A DNA stretch of 61,022 bases from Pseudoxanthomonas beigongshangi (GCF_016820515.1 NZ_JADHDV010000022.1:1-61022); one strand, 5' to 3'; shown: positions 52,041 to 60,914, counted from the first letter of the stretch. Numbers and translations: made by a program. Notes: generated from the letters alone by a model not told the origin.

Positions 52041-54137
52041 TCATGCGGTGTGCCGGCGCTGGCGCCTGCGCCGCCGCCTGTATCGCCACAGGGCGACCAC
52101 GCCCCCCAGCAACGCGAGCGCGGCGGTCGCCAGCACCGTCATGCGGACCGCTACACCATGCTGGAACACCACTTCCTCGCCCTCGCCATCCAGCGTGTAG
52201 GCGATGACGTAGTCGCCCATCGGGCCCAGGCCTTCCCGCCCGCCCGCCGCGATCACCACGTACTGCCGCCCTTTCACCGCGTAGATCGATGGCGTGGCCT
52301 GTCCGCCGGCCGGCAGCTTGGCGTCCCACAGGATCTCGCCCGTCCTGCTGTCGAGGGCGCGAAAGCGCGCATCGGCGGAGGCGCCGATGAAGGTCAGGCC
52401 GCTGGCGGTGGTGACCGCGCCGCCGAGCACCGGCATGCCGACGTTCAATGGCAGCCACGGCAGTTCCTCCTCCAGCGTTCCGAGCGGACGCTCCCACAGC
52501 ACCTTGCGCGCGCGCAGGTCCACCGCGACCACGCGTCCCCACGGCGGCTTGACGCACGGCGTTCCCTTGGCCGAGGCCAGCACACCGCGGCGCATGCCGT
52601 AGCGCGTGCCGTCCATGCTGTTGAACTCCTGCTCCGGATAGGCGTCGTCCTTGTCCCAGTCGAAGTCGGGCCGCGGGATCAGCGCCACCTGCATCGGCAG
52701 ATCCGACACCGGCAGGATGGCGATCTGGCGCTGCGCGTCGATCGCGATGCCGCCCCAGTTCACCCCGCCTGCCCAGCCGGGCAGGGCGATGGTGCCGCGC
52801 ACGCTGGGCGGGGTGAAGATGCCTTCCGAACGCAGCCGCGCGATCTGTTGCGCGCAGTCGCGGCGCTCGCCGGGCGTAGGGCCCCAGGCATCGTCCGGCG
52901 TCAGCGGCGCGTGGCGCGCCAGGCGCAACGACGGCTCGGGCATCGGCTGGGTCGGCCAGGCCTGCTCGCCGGGCACATCCGAGGCGGGCACCGGCACTTC
53001 GCTGATCGGGAACACCGGTTCGCCGGTGCGCCGATCGAAGGCGAACAGGAAACCGGTCTTGGTCGCCTGCAACACCGCATCGCGCGGACCCTGCGCGGTC
53101 TGCACGGTGGCCAGGGCCGGTTGCGAGGCCAGGTCGTAATCCCACAGATCGTGGTGCACCAGCTGCTGCGCCCACACGCGCCGGCCGCTGCGCAGATCCA
53201 GCGCCACCAGCGAATTGGCATCGCGGTTTTCGCCCAGGCGTTCTCCGCCGTGGTAATCCGGGCTGGCCGAACCGGTCGGCACGTAGACCAGCCCCAGCGC
53301 CGGATCCACCGACAGTGGCGCCCAGGCGTTGGCCGCGCCCACGGTGCGTGCCTGCTCCGGTTGCCAGCCGCGCGCGGCGGCTTCGGCCGGATCCCGGGGT
53401 ACCGGATCCCAGCGCCACAGCTCGGCACCGCTGCGTACGTCGTAGCCGCGCACCACGCCTTCTTCCAGTGCATGCGCGCGGTTGTCGCCGACCGAGCTGC
53501 CGACCACCAGCACGCCGTCGGCGATCACCGGCGGCGAGGTCACCGCGTAGTTGCGCCATTCGCTGTCGGGTTCGTCGTGCAGGGTGATGCCGGTGCGCAG
53601 ATCGATCGTGCCCTGCACGCCGAATCCGGCACAGGGCTGGCCGTTGGCGGCATCCAGCGCGATCAGGCGCGCATCCAGGGTGCCGAACATGATGCGCTCG
53701 CGGCAGGCCGCGCCGGCGGCGGCTTCCGGATCGCGCCAGTAGCTCACCCCGCGTGAGGCCGGATCGCTGTAGCGTTTGTTGCGTGCGACCTTCGCGTTGA
53801 ACGACCACAGCTCGCGACCGCTGGCCGCGTCCAGCGCGAAGGCGATGCCGGTGCCGGTGTTGAGGTACATGCGACCGTCCACCACCAGCGGATTGGCTTC
53901 GAACCGCCGCCGCTCCGGATCCGGCAGGCCCGCGCCCAGTTCGCCGGTGCGGAACGACCAGGCGATACGCAGCCGGCCGACGTTGGCCGGGGTGATCTGG
54001 GTGAGCGGTGAATGCTGGCCGCCGCCGGGGCCGCCACCGTAGCTGGACCAGTTGTCCGCATCCGCCGCCCGGGTGCCCGCGCCTGCCAATGCCAGGACCA
54101 CGCCACCCACCCATCCGTACCACGCCTTGCCCACCAT
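52041..54137 (-). CDS. PQQ-dependent dehydrogenase, membrane-anchored at the C-terminus
   Basis: The 698-residue protein has an N-terminal signal (MVGKAWYGWVGGVVLALAGAGTRAAD), then the eight-bladed PQQ propeller with repeated W-motifs (DAASGRELWSFN, DLRSGRRVWAQQLVHHDLWDYD, DRRTGEPVFPI, DSRTGEILWDAKLPAGGQATPSIY), and a C-terminal helix (VRMTVLATAALALLGGVVALWRY) with an Arg-rich tail. In glucose dehydrogenase of the Gcd type five membrane helices are at the N-terminus; here the anchor is C-terminal. No PQQ biosynthesis gene is in the window, so cofactor supply is unknown. Start at ATG 54137. Confidence 0.88.
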   Translation of the reverse strand: MVGKAWYGWVGGVVLALAGAGTRAADADNWSSYGGGPGGGQHSPLTQITPANVGRLRIAWSFRTGELGAGLPDPERRRFEANPLVVDGRMYLNTGTGIAFALDAASGRELWSFNAKVARNKRYSDPASRGVSYWRDPEAAAGAACRERIMFGTLDARLIALDAANGQPCAGFGVQGTIDLRTGITLHDEPDSEWRNYAVTSPPVIADGVLVVGSSVGDNRAHALEEGVVRGYDVRSGAELWRWDPVPRDPAEAAARGWQPEQARTVGAANAWAPLSVDPALGLVYVPTGSASPDYHGGERLGENRDANSLVALDLRSGRRVWAQQLVHHDLWDYDLASQPALATVQTAQGPRDAVLQATKTGFLFAFDRRTGEPVFPISEVPVPASDVPGEQAWPTQPMPEPSLRLARHAPLTPDDAWGPTPGERRDCAQQIARLRSEGIFTPPSVRGTIALPGWAGGVNWGGIAIDAQRQIAILPVSDLPMQVALIPRPDFDWDKDDAYPEQEFNSMDGTRYGMRRGVLASAKGTPCVKPPWGRVVAVDLRARKVLWERPLGTLEEELPWLPLNVGMPVLGGAVTTASGLTFIGASADARFRALDSRTGEILWDAKLPAGGQATPSIYAVKGRQYVVIAAGGREGLGPMGDYVIAYTLDGEGEEVVFQHGVAVRMTVLATAALALLGGVVALWRYRRRRRRQRRHTA

Positions 54138-54313
54138 AGGTCTTCGCTCCCGTGTCGTTGCCGGCGGAGTGTGCGCGCAACGGCGCGGGGCGGGAGAGGG
54201 AAGGGATGGATCGCGGGCCGCGGGGACGAATGGCGGGAGGCCGGGGCCGAGCCGCGCCGTCATGTCGTCCGCCAGGCGCCGATCAACGCCGGGGACCGCA
54301 ATCGGGACGCCGC

Positions 54314-54997
54314 TCAGGCGTACGCCACCCAGCCGTGAAAGGTGAATCCGACGTGGAACAGCTCGATGCCGGTGAAGCAGGCGTCGGCCAGGATCGCTTC
54401 GTCCTCGGCGGGTGCAAGCAGATGCAGGTGCCGATCGATGGCGTCACGCCCGGCCGTCGCCTGCGCCGGTTCGATGCCGGACGCCACCGCGAAGGCGGCG
54501 TAGCGCGACAGCCAGCGTGCGCGTTGCTCCCCGTCCTGCGGAAAGCTGGCGTGGGCCACCACGAACGGCGCACCCGGCCGCAGCCTGCGCCGGACCTCGC
54601 GCAGGGTCCGCAGGCGCTCCCCGGCGGACAGGAAATGCAGGGTCAGCAGGCAGGCGCCCGCGTCGAAGGGACCGTCGGGCGCGTCGTCGATGGTGCCGGG
54701 CACCCATTGCGTGCGCGCCGCCAGCGGTCCCAGCGTTTGCGCGGCCAGATCCAGCATGGCCCGCGCCGGATCCACGCCGGTGAAGGTCCAGCCCGGATGG
54801 GCCTGGGCGAACGCCTTCAGTTCCAGCCCGCCACCTGCGCCGAGCACCAACACCCGCGCATCGGCCGGCGCCCGCTCGGCCAGCAGGATCGTGGCCATGC
54901 GTTGCAGACCGACGAATCCGGGCACCAGCCGCGGCGGTCCCTCGGCGTAGCGCGCCACGGCGGCGGCGTCGGAAAACGCGGAGGTGGGGTCGGTCAT
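54314..54997 (-). CDS. Class I SAM-dependent methyltransferase
   Basis: The 227-residue protein has VLVLGAGGGLELKAFAQA (motif I, with GAGGG), TFTGVDPARAMLDLA and a DAGACLLTLHFLSAGERL region. The N-terminus MTDPTSAFSDAAAVARYAEGPPRLVPGFVGLQRMATILL is also typical of the methyltransferase fold. The acceptor is not evident. The gene lies on the minus strand, 39 bases downstream of the MFS transporter and probably in the same direction as the iron operon. Confidence 0.82.
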   Translation of the reverse strand: MTDPTSAFSDAAAVARYAEGPPRLVPGFVGLQRMATILLAERAPADARVLVLGAGGGLELKAFAQAHPGWTFTGVDPARAMLDLAAQTLGPLAARTQWVPGTIDDAPDGPFDAGACLLTLHFLSAGERLRTLREVRRRLRPGAPFVVAHASFPQDGEQRARWLSRYAAFAVASGIEPAQATAGRDAIDRHLHLLAPAEDEAILADACFTGIELFHVGFTFHGWVAYA

Positions 54998-55036
54998 GCG
55001 GGACGCTCTCGGAGTGGCGTGGTGGTGACTGGAACT

Positions 55037-56311
55037 TCAGCCTTCGCCCCGCGCCAGCGCGTCCGGCTCGGGCTCAACGACGATGGCCGGCGCTTGCGGT
55101 TGATCGCCGTCGGCGCTCACCCGTCCCACCCACCACACCGCCAGCAACGACAGCGCCACCGCCACCCAGCCCGCGGTGCCGTAGCCGCCGATGGGGCCGG
55201 CGGGCGTTGACGAGGACAGCATCAATCCGCCCAGGTAGGCGCCGCAGCCGGTGCCCAGCGCCTGCACCGCGCTGTTGGCGCTGAGGAACGCGCCGCGCTC
55301 GGCCGGCGCCGGCACCGTGGTCAACAGCGCCTGCATCGGAATCATGCGGCCGGACATCAGCACCATGAAGAACGGGAAGAACGCCAGCATCGCGATGAAG
55401 CCGATGTGGGGCAGATGGGTCACGAACAGCATCGGCGCCAGCGACAGCAGCACCGCGACCCGGAACACCCGATGCTTGCCGTGCCGATCCGCCAGCTTGC
55501 CGATAGCGCGCGAGGTGAAGAACGTCGCCGCGCCGCCGACCATGTACAACCACGACAACTGATCCGGAGCGATGCCGTGGTTGGCGACCAGAACCGGTGA
55601 CATGAAGGGAATCACCAGCATCGAGGCGACCATCAGCAGCAGCGTCAGCACGAACGCATTGAGGTAGCGCGCCTGGGTGAACAAGCCGAACAGGTTCGGG
55701 AACGCCTGCTTCCACGGAACCGCCTGCCGCGCCAGGTGTTGATCCAGCGGCGGCAGCACGCGCGATCCGGCGAACCAGATCACCACCGACAGGCCGACCA
55801 GCAGCCAGAACGGGGCAGCCCAGCTGTAATGCGCGCCCAGCAACACGCCGGCCGGTACGCCCAGCACCGAGGCCAGCGAGAACGCCATCATCACCGTGCC
55901 GGTGGCCGCGCCGCGGCGCGGACCGGGAATCACGTCGGCGATGATCGCCATCACGATCGAGCCGAGCACGCCGCCACTGATGCCGGCCAGCGCGCGCGAG
56001 GCCAGCAGCAGCGCGTAGCTGTCCGCCATCGCGCAGGCCAGGTTGGACAACGCGAACAGCGCGTACACGACCAGCATCAGCTTGCGCCGGTCGAAACGAT
56101 CGATATAGGTGGCGGCCAGCAGGCCGGACAGGCCGGCACACCAGGAATAGGCCGACACCGCGGCCGCGAACGCGGCGGGAGTGATATGGAAGGCCTGCAT
56201 GATCTGCGGACCCAGCGGCATCATCACCATGAAATCCATGATGAGGGTGAACTGGGTCAGCATCAGCAGCCAGAGCAGGTGACGCTCGCGGGGAGCGCTC
56301 AACGAATACAT
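55037..56311 (-). CDS. MFS transporter (12 transmembrane segments)
   Basis: The 424-residue protein has 12 membrane segments and motifs of the MFS drug/sugar transporter group: LIMDFMVMMPLGPQIMQAF, ATYIDRFDRRKLMLVVYALF, and RRGAATGTVMMAFSLASVLGVPAGVLLG. It follows the siderophore-interacting reductase by 45 bases, so it is probably co-expressed. A role in export of a siderophore or metal complex is a contextual guess. An AAGGAC site supports the ATG at 56311. Confidence 0.88.
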   Translation of the reverse strand: MYSLSAPRERHLLWLLMLTQFTLIMDFMVMMPLGPQIMQAFHITPAAFAAAVSAYSWCAGLSGLLAATYIDRFDRRKLMLVVYALFALSNLACAMADSYALLLASRALAGISGGVLGSIVMAIIADVIPGPRRGAATGTVMMAFSLASVLGVPAGVLLGAHYSWAAPFWLLVGLSVVIWFAGSRVLPPLDQHLARQAVPWKQAFPNLFGLFTQARYLNAFVLTLLLMVASMLVIPFMSPVLVANHGIAPDQLSWLYMVGGAATFFTSRAIGKLADRHGKHRVFRVAVLLSLAPMLFVTHLPHIGFIAMLAFFPFFMVLMSGRMIPMQALLTTVPAPAERGAFLSANSAVQALGTGCGAYLGGLMLSSSTPAGPIGGYGTAGWVAVALSLLAVWWVGRVSADGDQPQAPAIVVEPEPDALARGEG

Positions 56312-56356
56312 GCAACGTCCTTGCGGTCTGACGACCGGAGCAATGGGGGAATGGAA

Positions 56357-57172
56357 TCAGTCTTCCAGGTTTTCGTGCACGCCCTGCGCGCCGCGTTTCC
56401 AGTAGGCGGCGGCGCGGATGCGTGATTTTTCGACGCCGCGTTCATCCACCAGGTAGCGGCGCACCGCACGGATGTCGGCGGATTCGCCGGCGGCCCACAC
56501 ATAGCCATCGCCTTCGGGCAGCGCCAGTGTGCGCAGTGCCTGCAGCAGGAGCGGCTCGGCGGTGTCCGCGCCGTCGCGATGGCACCAGTGTACCGACAGT
56601 TCGGCATCGGTCCGCAGATCCGGCCGTGCCGAGGCGTTGGCGATCTCCAGCACGGCGATCGCGCGCGTGCCGGCCGGCAGTTCGCCCAGGCGGCGGGCGA
56701 TGGCCGGCAACGCGGTGTCGTCGCCGATCAGCAGATGCCAGTCGAAGCCGGTGCCGATCACCAGCGAACCGCGTGGTCCGCCGACGCCCAGCCAGTCGCC
56801 CGGCTGCGCGCGCGATGCCCAGTCGGTGGCTGGACCGGCTTCGTGCAGGGCGAACTCCAGTTCCAGTTCGCAGGCGTCGTTGTCGTAATGGCGCGGGGTG
56901 AAATCGCGCATCACCGGGCGTGGCCTGTCGTCGCGGAACTCCACACCGTTCGGACCGAGCTCGGGGAGTTCGGGACGCGCTTCGCCCGGCGCGGGGAAGA
57001 ACAGCTTGACGTGATCGTCGAATGAAGCGGAAACGAAATCGCGCAACGAATCGCCGGTGAGGGTGACGCGGCGCAGATGCGGGGTGACGTCGTGCACGCG
57101 CGCCACCTGCAACAGGCGCAGTTTCAGCGGATGGCGGACGCGCACGACCGCCTTGTCGGCAACTTCGGACAT
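56357..57172 (-). CDS. yqjH: Siderophore-interacting protein, ferric reductase (YqjH/ViuB family)
   Basis: The 271-residue FAD/NAD(P)H-dependent protein has the FAD-binding motif MRDFTPRHYDNDACELELEFALHE, GDWLGVGGPRGSLVI, the NAD-side HLLIGDDTALPAIARRLGELP and a C-terminal SIRAAAYWKRGAQG. It releases iron by reducing Fe(III)-siderophore complexes in the cytoplasm. It lies 64 bases downstream of a PadR regulator whose E. coli relative (YqjI) controls yqjH, which fits the same assignment. GAGG precedes the ATG at 57172. Confidence 0.9.
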   Translation of the reverse strand: MSEVADKAVVRVRHPLKLRLLQVARVHDVTPHLRRVTLTGDSLRDFVSASFDDHVKLFFPAPGEARPELPELGPNGVEFRDDRPRPVMRDFTPRHYDNDACELELEFALHEAGPATDWASRAQPGDWLGVGGPRGSLVIGTGFDWHLLIGDDTALPAIARRLGELPAGTRAIAVLEIANASARPDLRTDAELSVHWCHRDGADTAEPLLLQALRTLALPEGDGYVWAAGESADIRAVRRYLVDERGVEKSRIRAAAYWKRGAQGVHENLED

Positions 57173-57236
57173 GGAAACCTCGTGGGGGAGAGGTGAAACA
57201 TTTCCGCCGCCCGAAGGCGGCGGAGGGGAATATCGG

Positions 57237-57938
57237 TCATTGGCCTTCGCTGTCCTCGATCTCGCGGGTGGCGCGCTCGAGGATGGCGGCGATGCGGCGC
57301 TGCTCGGCGGCCGATACGCCATCGCGGCGCACCAGCGCGTGCTTCAGGGCGTGCCGCGCGCGGATCAGTTCGGGCACCCAGCCACCTTCATCGACATCGG
57401 CCTGCGGTTCGCCGGCGAACGCGCGCCGCACCGAATCCATCTTGCGCGCGATATGCGACAGCTTGGCGAGCATCAATTCGACCCGATCGCGGTTCGCTTC
57501 CAGATACTCGCGTCCAGGCGCCGCGAGCGCGTAGCGCTTGCGGTTGCCCTCGGCTTCCACGTCCACGTAGCCCAGCTCTTCCAGATAGGTGAGGGCGGGG
57601 TACACCATGCCCGGACTGGGGCTGTAGAACCCGTTCGAGCGCGCCTGCAGGGCCTTGATCAGCTCATAGCCGTGGCTGGGCTGGTCCTCCAGCAGGGCCA
57701 GCAGCAGCAGTTGCAGATCGTCGGAACTGAATTTGCGGCCCCGGGTCAGGCCATCCTCGCCAAAGCCGCCGAATCCGCCCGCAAAACCGGGGCCCGGCCC
57801 GTGGCGATGACCGCCGCGGCCGCCGTGGCGCCGGCCGACGGCCTGCCAGAACGCATGCACGGAAAAGCCTTCGGAGAAGGGGAAATCGCCGCCGCAGTCT
57901 TCGCCGCGGCGCGCGTGTCGGGGGTGATGACGGCGCAT
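57237..57938 (-). CDS. yqjI: PadR-family repressor with His-rich N-terminus (YqjI-like)
   Basis: The 233-residue protein has a His/Gly-rich N-terminal extension (seven His in the first 46 residues, HHPRH and GGRGGHRHG) and a Cys15, followed by the PadR winged helix at about 70-150 (LQLLLLALLEDQPSHGYELIKALQ, SPSPGMVYPALTYLEELGYV). A C-terminal helical dimerisation part follows. In E. coli, YqjI has a metal-binding His-rich N-terminal extension and represses yqjH in response to nickel. The same gene pair and architecture here support the assignment, while the exact metal is unknown. A GAGGAG site precedes the ATG at 57938. Confidence 0.88.
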   Translation of the reverse strand: MRRHHPRHARRGEDCGGDFPFSEGFSVHAFWQAVGRRHGGRGGHRHGPGPGFAGGFGGFGEDGLTRGRKFSSDDLQLLLLALLEDQPSHGYELIKALQARSNGFYSPSPGMVYPALTYLEELGYVDVEAEGNRKRYALAAPGREYLEANRDRVELMLAKLSHIARKMDSVRRAFAGEPQADVDEGGWVPELIRARHALKHALVRRDGVSAAEQRRIAAILERATREIEDSEGQ

Positions 57939-57955
57939 CGGACACTCCTCGGTGT

Positions 57956-57999
57956 CATAAGATGCATCGTAAGATATATATCGTAAGAGTGTTCGTCAA
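57956..57999 (-). promoter_or_regulatory. Promoter and putative YqjI operator
   Basis: On the minus strand TTGACG (57994-57999) and TATCTT (57971-57976) are 17 bases apart. The plus-strand heptamers CATAAGA (57956), CGTAAGA (57968) and CGTAAGA (57982) lie over and beside the -10 region, with a GATATATATC palindrome. AT-rich repeats at a PadR promoter are good operator candidates. Confidence 0.5.
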
Positions 58000-58097
58000 G
58001 CCTGGAGCGCGTGGAGCGTTTCCTGGATTTCGGCGCCCTTGGGTTATGGTGGCCGCCGCTCGTGGATCGGGATAGCGGGCATTCACTGGAACATCCG

Positions 58098-58619
58098 ATG
58101 GCGACATCCGAAGACTCGATGGGGAAAACAACGACAGGCTCCGGCCAGGATCCGGAACTCCTGCGCCGCCTGCTGCGCGCCCGGGACCGGATGGATGCCG
58201 CCTCGCACGAGGACTGGCCGGTGGCACGGCTGGCGCGGGTGAGCCATGTGTCCGAGGCGCATTTCGCACGCTCGTTCAAGGAGGCGTTCGGCGTGCCGCC
58301 GCATCGCTACCTGCTGACCCGGCGCATCGAGCGGGCCAAGACCCTGCTGCGCGATACCGAACTGCCCATCCTCGACATCGCGCTGCGGACCGGCTGGAAC
58401 AGCCTGGGCACCTTCGGCCGCACCTTCCGCGACATCACCGGCGAAAGTCCGGGTGCGTTGCGCGGCCGCGAAGGCGCCGCCCGCCGCTCGGCGCAGGCGA
58501 TGCCGGCCTGCTATGCCAGCGCCGCGCACCGTCCCGATCTCACCATCGCAGTTTCGGAGAAGCGGCGGCGGGAGGCCGGTGCTACAAAGGCGGCCCCAGA
58601 GAAACCGGAGGTCACATGA
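58098..58619 (+). CDS. AraC-family transcriptional regulator (HTH only)
   Basis: The 173-residue protein has the AraC double HTH near 45-140 (DWPVARLARVSHVSEAHFARSFKEAFGVPPHRYLLTRRIERAKTLL, DIALRTGWNSLGTFGRTFRDITGESPGALR), without an N-terminal sensory domain; a basic tail follows. It is divergent from yqjI. The start could be ATG 58098 or the Met seven codons later. It overlaps the VOC gene by ATGA, so it likely controls that gene or is regulated with it. Confidence 0.88.
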   Translation: MATSEDSMGKTTTGSGQDPELLRRLLRARDRMDAASHEDWPVARLARVSHVSEAHFARSFKEAFGVPPHRYLLTRRIERAKTLLRDTELPILDIALRTGWNSLGTFGRTFRDITGESPGALRGREGAARRSAQAMPACYASAAHRPDLTIAVSEKRRREAGATKAAPEKPEVT

Positions 58620-59032
58620 GTCAGGGTGTTGGAATGGTTGGGCTGTACGTCCGCGATCAGGACGAGGCGCTGGAGTTCTACGTCGACAAGCTGGGTTTCC
58701 GCGTGCACACCGACGTGCGCAACGGCGACTATCGCTGGCTGACCGTGCAGCATCCGGATCAGCCGTCGTTCCAGCTGGGACTGTTCAAGCCGCAGGAGCC
58801 GGTGCTCGACGCCGCCACCGCGCAGACCGCGCGCGAGATTGTCGCCAAGGGCGGGATGCCGCCGCTCATCCTCGACGTCGATGACTGCCGCGCGGCCTAC
58901 GAACGCATGAGCGGGCGCGGGGTGGAGTTCACCCAGCCGCCGGAAGAACGCTACGGCAATGTCGATGCCAATTTCCGCGATCCCTCCGGCAATGGCTGGA
59001 AGATGATCGAGTCACGTCGCGGCAAGCACTGA
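58616..59032 (+). CDS. VOC-family protein (glyoxalase/bleomycin-resistance fold)
   Basis: The 138-residue protein starts SQGVGMVGLYVRDQDEALEFYVDKLGFRVHTDVRNGDYRWLTVQHP and ends FRDPSGNGWKMIESRR, the typical VOC pair of beta-alpha-beta modules; members include glyoxalases, dioxygenases and antibiotic-sequestering proteins. Ligands of the metal site cannot be assigned safely. GGAGG lies just before the ATG. Cotranslated with the AraC gene. Confidence 0.87.
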   Translation: MSQGVGMVGLYVRDQDEALEFYVDKLGFRVHTDVRNGDYRWLTVQHPDQPSFQLGLFKPQEPVLDAATAQTAREIVAKGGMPPLILDVDDCRAAYERMSGRGVEFTQPPEERYGNVDANFRDPSGNGWKMIESRRGKH

Positions 59033-59141
59033 ATCCACGTTGGTCCCGCACGCGGCCGGATGACCGCGCGCGGGCGCAGCACCGTCCGGCAACGTGCAAG
59101 CCCGCCCGAGGCGTCTCGGGCCAAGCGCAGAGGAAATCCCG

Positions 59142-59357
59142 ATGAACAAGTGGATCCGTCAGTTCCACCGCTGGCTGTCGATCATCTTCACCCTGACCGT
59201 GCTCGCCAACCTTGTCGCGTTGGCGATGCAGAAGCAATCCACCTGGGTGGGATTGATGGCGCTGTTTCCGCTGATCCTGTTGATGATCACCGGACTCTAC
59301 CTGTTCGCCTTGCCCTACCTGGCGAAGTCGCGTGCCGCCCCGCAGGCGGGAAGCTGA
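59142..59357 (+). CDS. Small two-helix membrane protein
   Basis: The 71-residue product starts MNKWIRQFHRWLSIIFTLTVLANLVALAMQ, with a second helix VGLMALFPLILLMITGLYLFALPYL and a basic tail. It has the pattern of short conserved membrane proteins of unknown function. GAGGAAAT before the ATG supports the start. It may be expressed with the VOC gene. Confidence 0.75.
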   Translation: MNKWIRQFHRWLSIIFTLTVLANLVALAMQKQSTWVGLMALFPLILLMITGLYLFALPYLAKSRAAPQAGS

Positions 59358-59366
59358 GGCACGGTG

Positions 59367-60002
59367 TCATTGCGCAAGCGCCAGCAGCACGATGCCCGTG
59401 GCGGCCAGCATCAGGCTCCACAGGCAACGCAGGGTCGCGGCGCGCCAATGACGCAGGTACCTGCCCCATCCATGGCAGGCGCCCCGCGCCAGAGCGCCGG
59501 TCACCAGCAGCATGGCGGTCATGTGCAGCGCCACCGCCGCCAGCAATGCCACGGATGAGGAACCGGAGGCGGTGAAATCGCGCCACGGGCCGGCGGACAG
59601 GCACGTCGGCACCAGCGCCGGCACCAGGACCATGCCCAAACCGTGCGCGGTCGCCATCAAGCCGGACCACAGCGCCAATCCGACCGCGCCGAGGCGGTTC
59701 GCGGTGGGCGCGGGTGGCGCATGTCGGCGCCACAGGTGATGGCAGGCCAGGACGAGCAGGGCGGCTCCGGCGATGCGCGTGGCGACCGCCGCCTCCACGC
59801 GCAGGCCAATCGCGAAGGCGGTGGCGATCAGCACGATCGCCGTGGCATGTCCAATACCGATCGGCCACAACGCATGCCAGGCGTGTTCGCCACGGCCGGC
59901 ATGGATCGCGCCGGCCGCGGCGAACATCCAGCCATTGGCCGGATGCAGCCCGTGCAGGGCACCGAGTCCGGCGATCGCCAGCCAGGGCCAGATCGTGTCC
60001 AT
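59367..60002 (-). CDS. Multi-pass membrane protein with conserved His pairs (NicO/UreH-like)
   Basis: The 211-residue protein has five or six membrane helices and several His in the first helices: GALHGLHPANGWMFAAAGAIHAGRGEHAWHALWPIGIGHATAIVLIA. This resembles the NicO/UreH (RcnA-related) transporters, which have HxxxH and GH motifs that bind nickel or cobalt, but the family's core motif is incomplete. Metal transport is therefore an inference. It is directly upstream of no other obvious partner; the DUF899 gene lies 22 bases away on the same strand. Confidence 0.6.
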   Translation of the reverse strand: MDTIWPWLAIAGLGALHGLHPANGWMFAAAGAIHAGRGEHAWHALWPIGIGHATAIVLIATAFAIGLRVEAAVATRIAGAALLVLACHHLWRRHAPPAPTANRLGAVGLALWSGLMATAHGLGMVLVPALVPTCLSAGPWRDFTASGSSSVALLAAVALHMTAMLLVTGALARGACHGWGRYLRHWRAATLRCLWSLMLAATGIVLLALAQ

Positions 60003-60024
60003 GCCGCCGCGCCGGCCTTCGTGC

Positions 60025-60789
60025 TCAGCCGTGGCAACCGCAGGCGCTCTTGCCGTCCGCCTGTTCGTAGAGATCGTGGTGGCGCACCCAGGACATGGTG
60101 TCTTCCAGGCCGGCTTCGTCGCGGCCCTTCGGGGTGAGGTCGAGCAGCGGGTATGTCCCCATCATCACTTCCACGCCACGACCGAAGCGTGAGTAGGTGT
60201 GGAAGACGGTGCCGGCGTCGTCGCGATGGAACACGCTGATACCGGGGGCCTCGGAATGCGGGAAATACTGGTGGGCGTAGTTGTAGTCGACCGCGCCGGT
60301 GGCCATGTCCTCGGGGGTGAAGCTGACCCCGAAGTCGTAGTTGAAATCGGAACCGAACGAGGACACCCACGGGAACTTCCAGCCCATGCGCGCGCGGAAG
60401 CGCTGGATGTCGGCCAGCGGCGCGCGCGAGATCACCAGCAGGGTGGTGTCGCGCTGGGCCAGGTGCGCGCGCGCGCCATCATGGTGATCGGCCATGTAGG
60501 AACAACTGCGGCAGCCCTGGTCGCGGCCGGGCGTGAACATGAAGTGCTGGACCAGCAACTGGTGGCGGCCGTCGAACAACTGGTCCAGCCGGCGCGGCCC
60601 GTCGACGGTATCGAATACATAGTCCTTCTCGACCTTTACCCAGGGCAGGGCGCGGCGTTCCTCGGCGATGCGATCGCCCAGGCGGGTCAGCTCCTTCTCG
60701 CGTGCGAGCAACGGCATGCGTTCCTTCAGCCATTGTTCGCGGCTGACGATGCGGGGGGAGGCGGCGGGGATTCGGGTAGTGAGGTTCAT
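60025..60789 (-). CDS. DUF899-family thioredoxin-like protein
   Basis: The 254-residue protein follows the DUF899 pattern: REQWLKERMPLLAREKELTRLGDRIAEERRALPWVKVEKDYVF, LVQHFMFTPGRDQGCRSCSYMADHH (Cys pair), and VDYNYAHQYFPHSEAPGISVFHRDDAGTVFHTYSRFGRG. The family is thioredoxin-like and of unknown function. The ATG at 60789 has CAGGAG at the right distance. Transcribed in the same direction as the preceding (upstream) repeat region and followed by the membrane protein at 59367, so possibly bicistronic. Confidence 0.88.
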   Translation of the reverse strand: MNLTTRIPAASPRIVSREQWLKERMPLLAREKELTRLGDRIAEERRALPWVKVEKDYVFDTVDGPRRLDQLFDGRHQLLVQHFMFTPGRDQGCRSCSYMADHHDGARAHLAQRDTTLLVISRAPLADIQRFRARMGWKFPWVSSFGSDFNYDFGVSFTPEDMATGAVDYNYAHQYFPHSEAPGISVFHRDDAGTVFHTYSRFGRGVEVMMGTYPLLDLTPKGRDEAGLEDTMSWVRHHDLYEQADGKSACGCHG

Positions 60790-60914
60790 GATCTGCTCCT
60801 GGGGTGTGGGTAGAGCCATCGGGGGAGGAACGGTTGGTGTGGTGCGGGATTGAGCGGATCGCGTGATGGCGCCGGTGATCCCTTTCGAAGAGAGCGGATC
60901 CGCCGGAGGTGATC

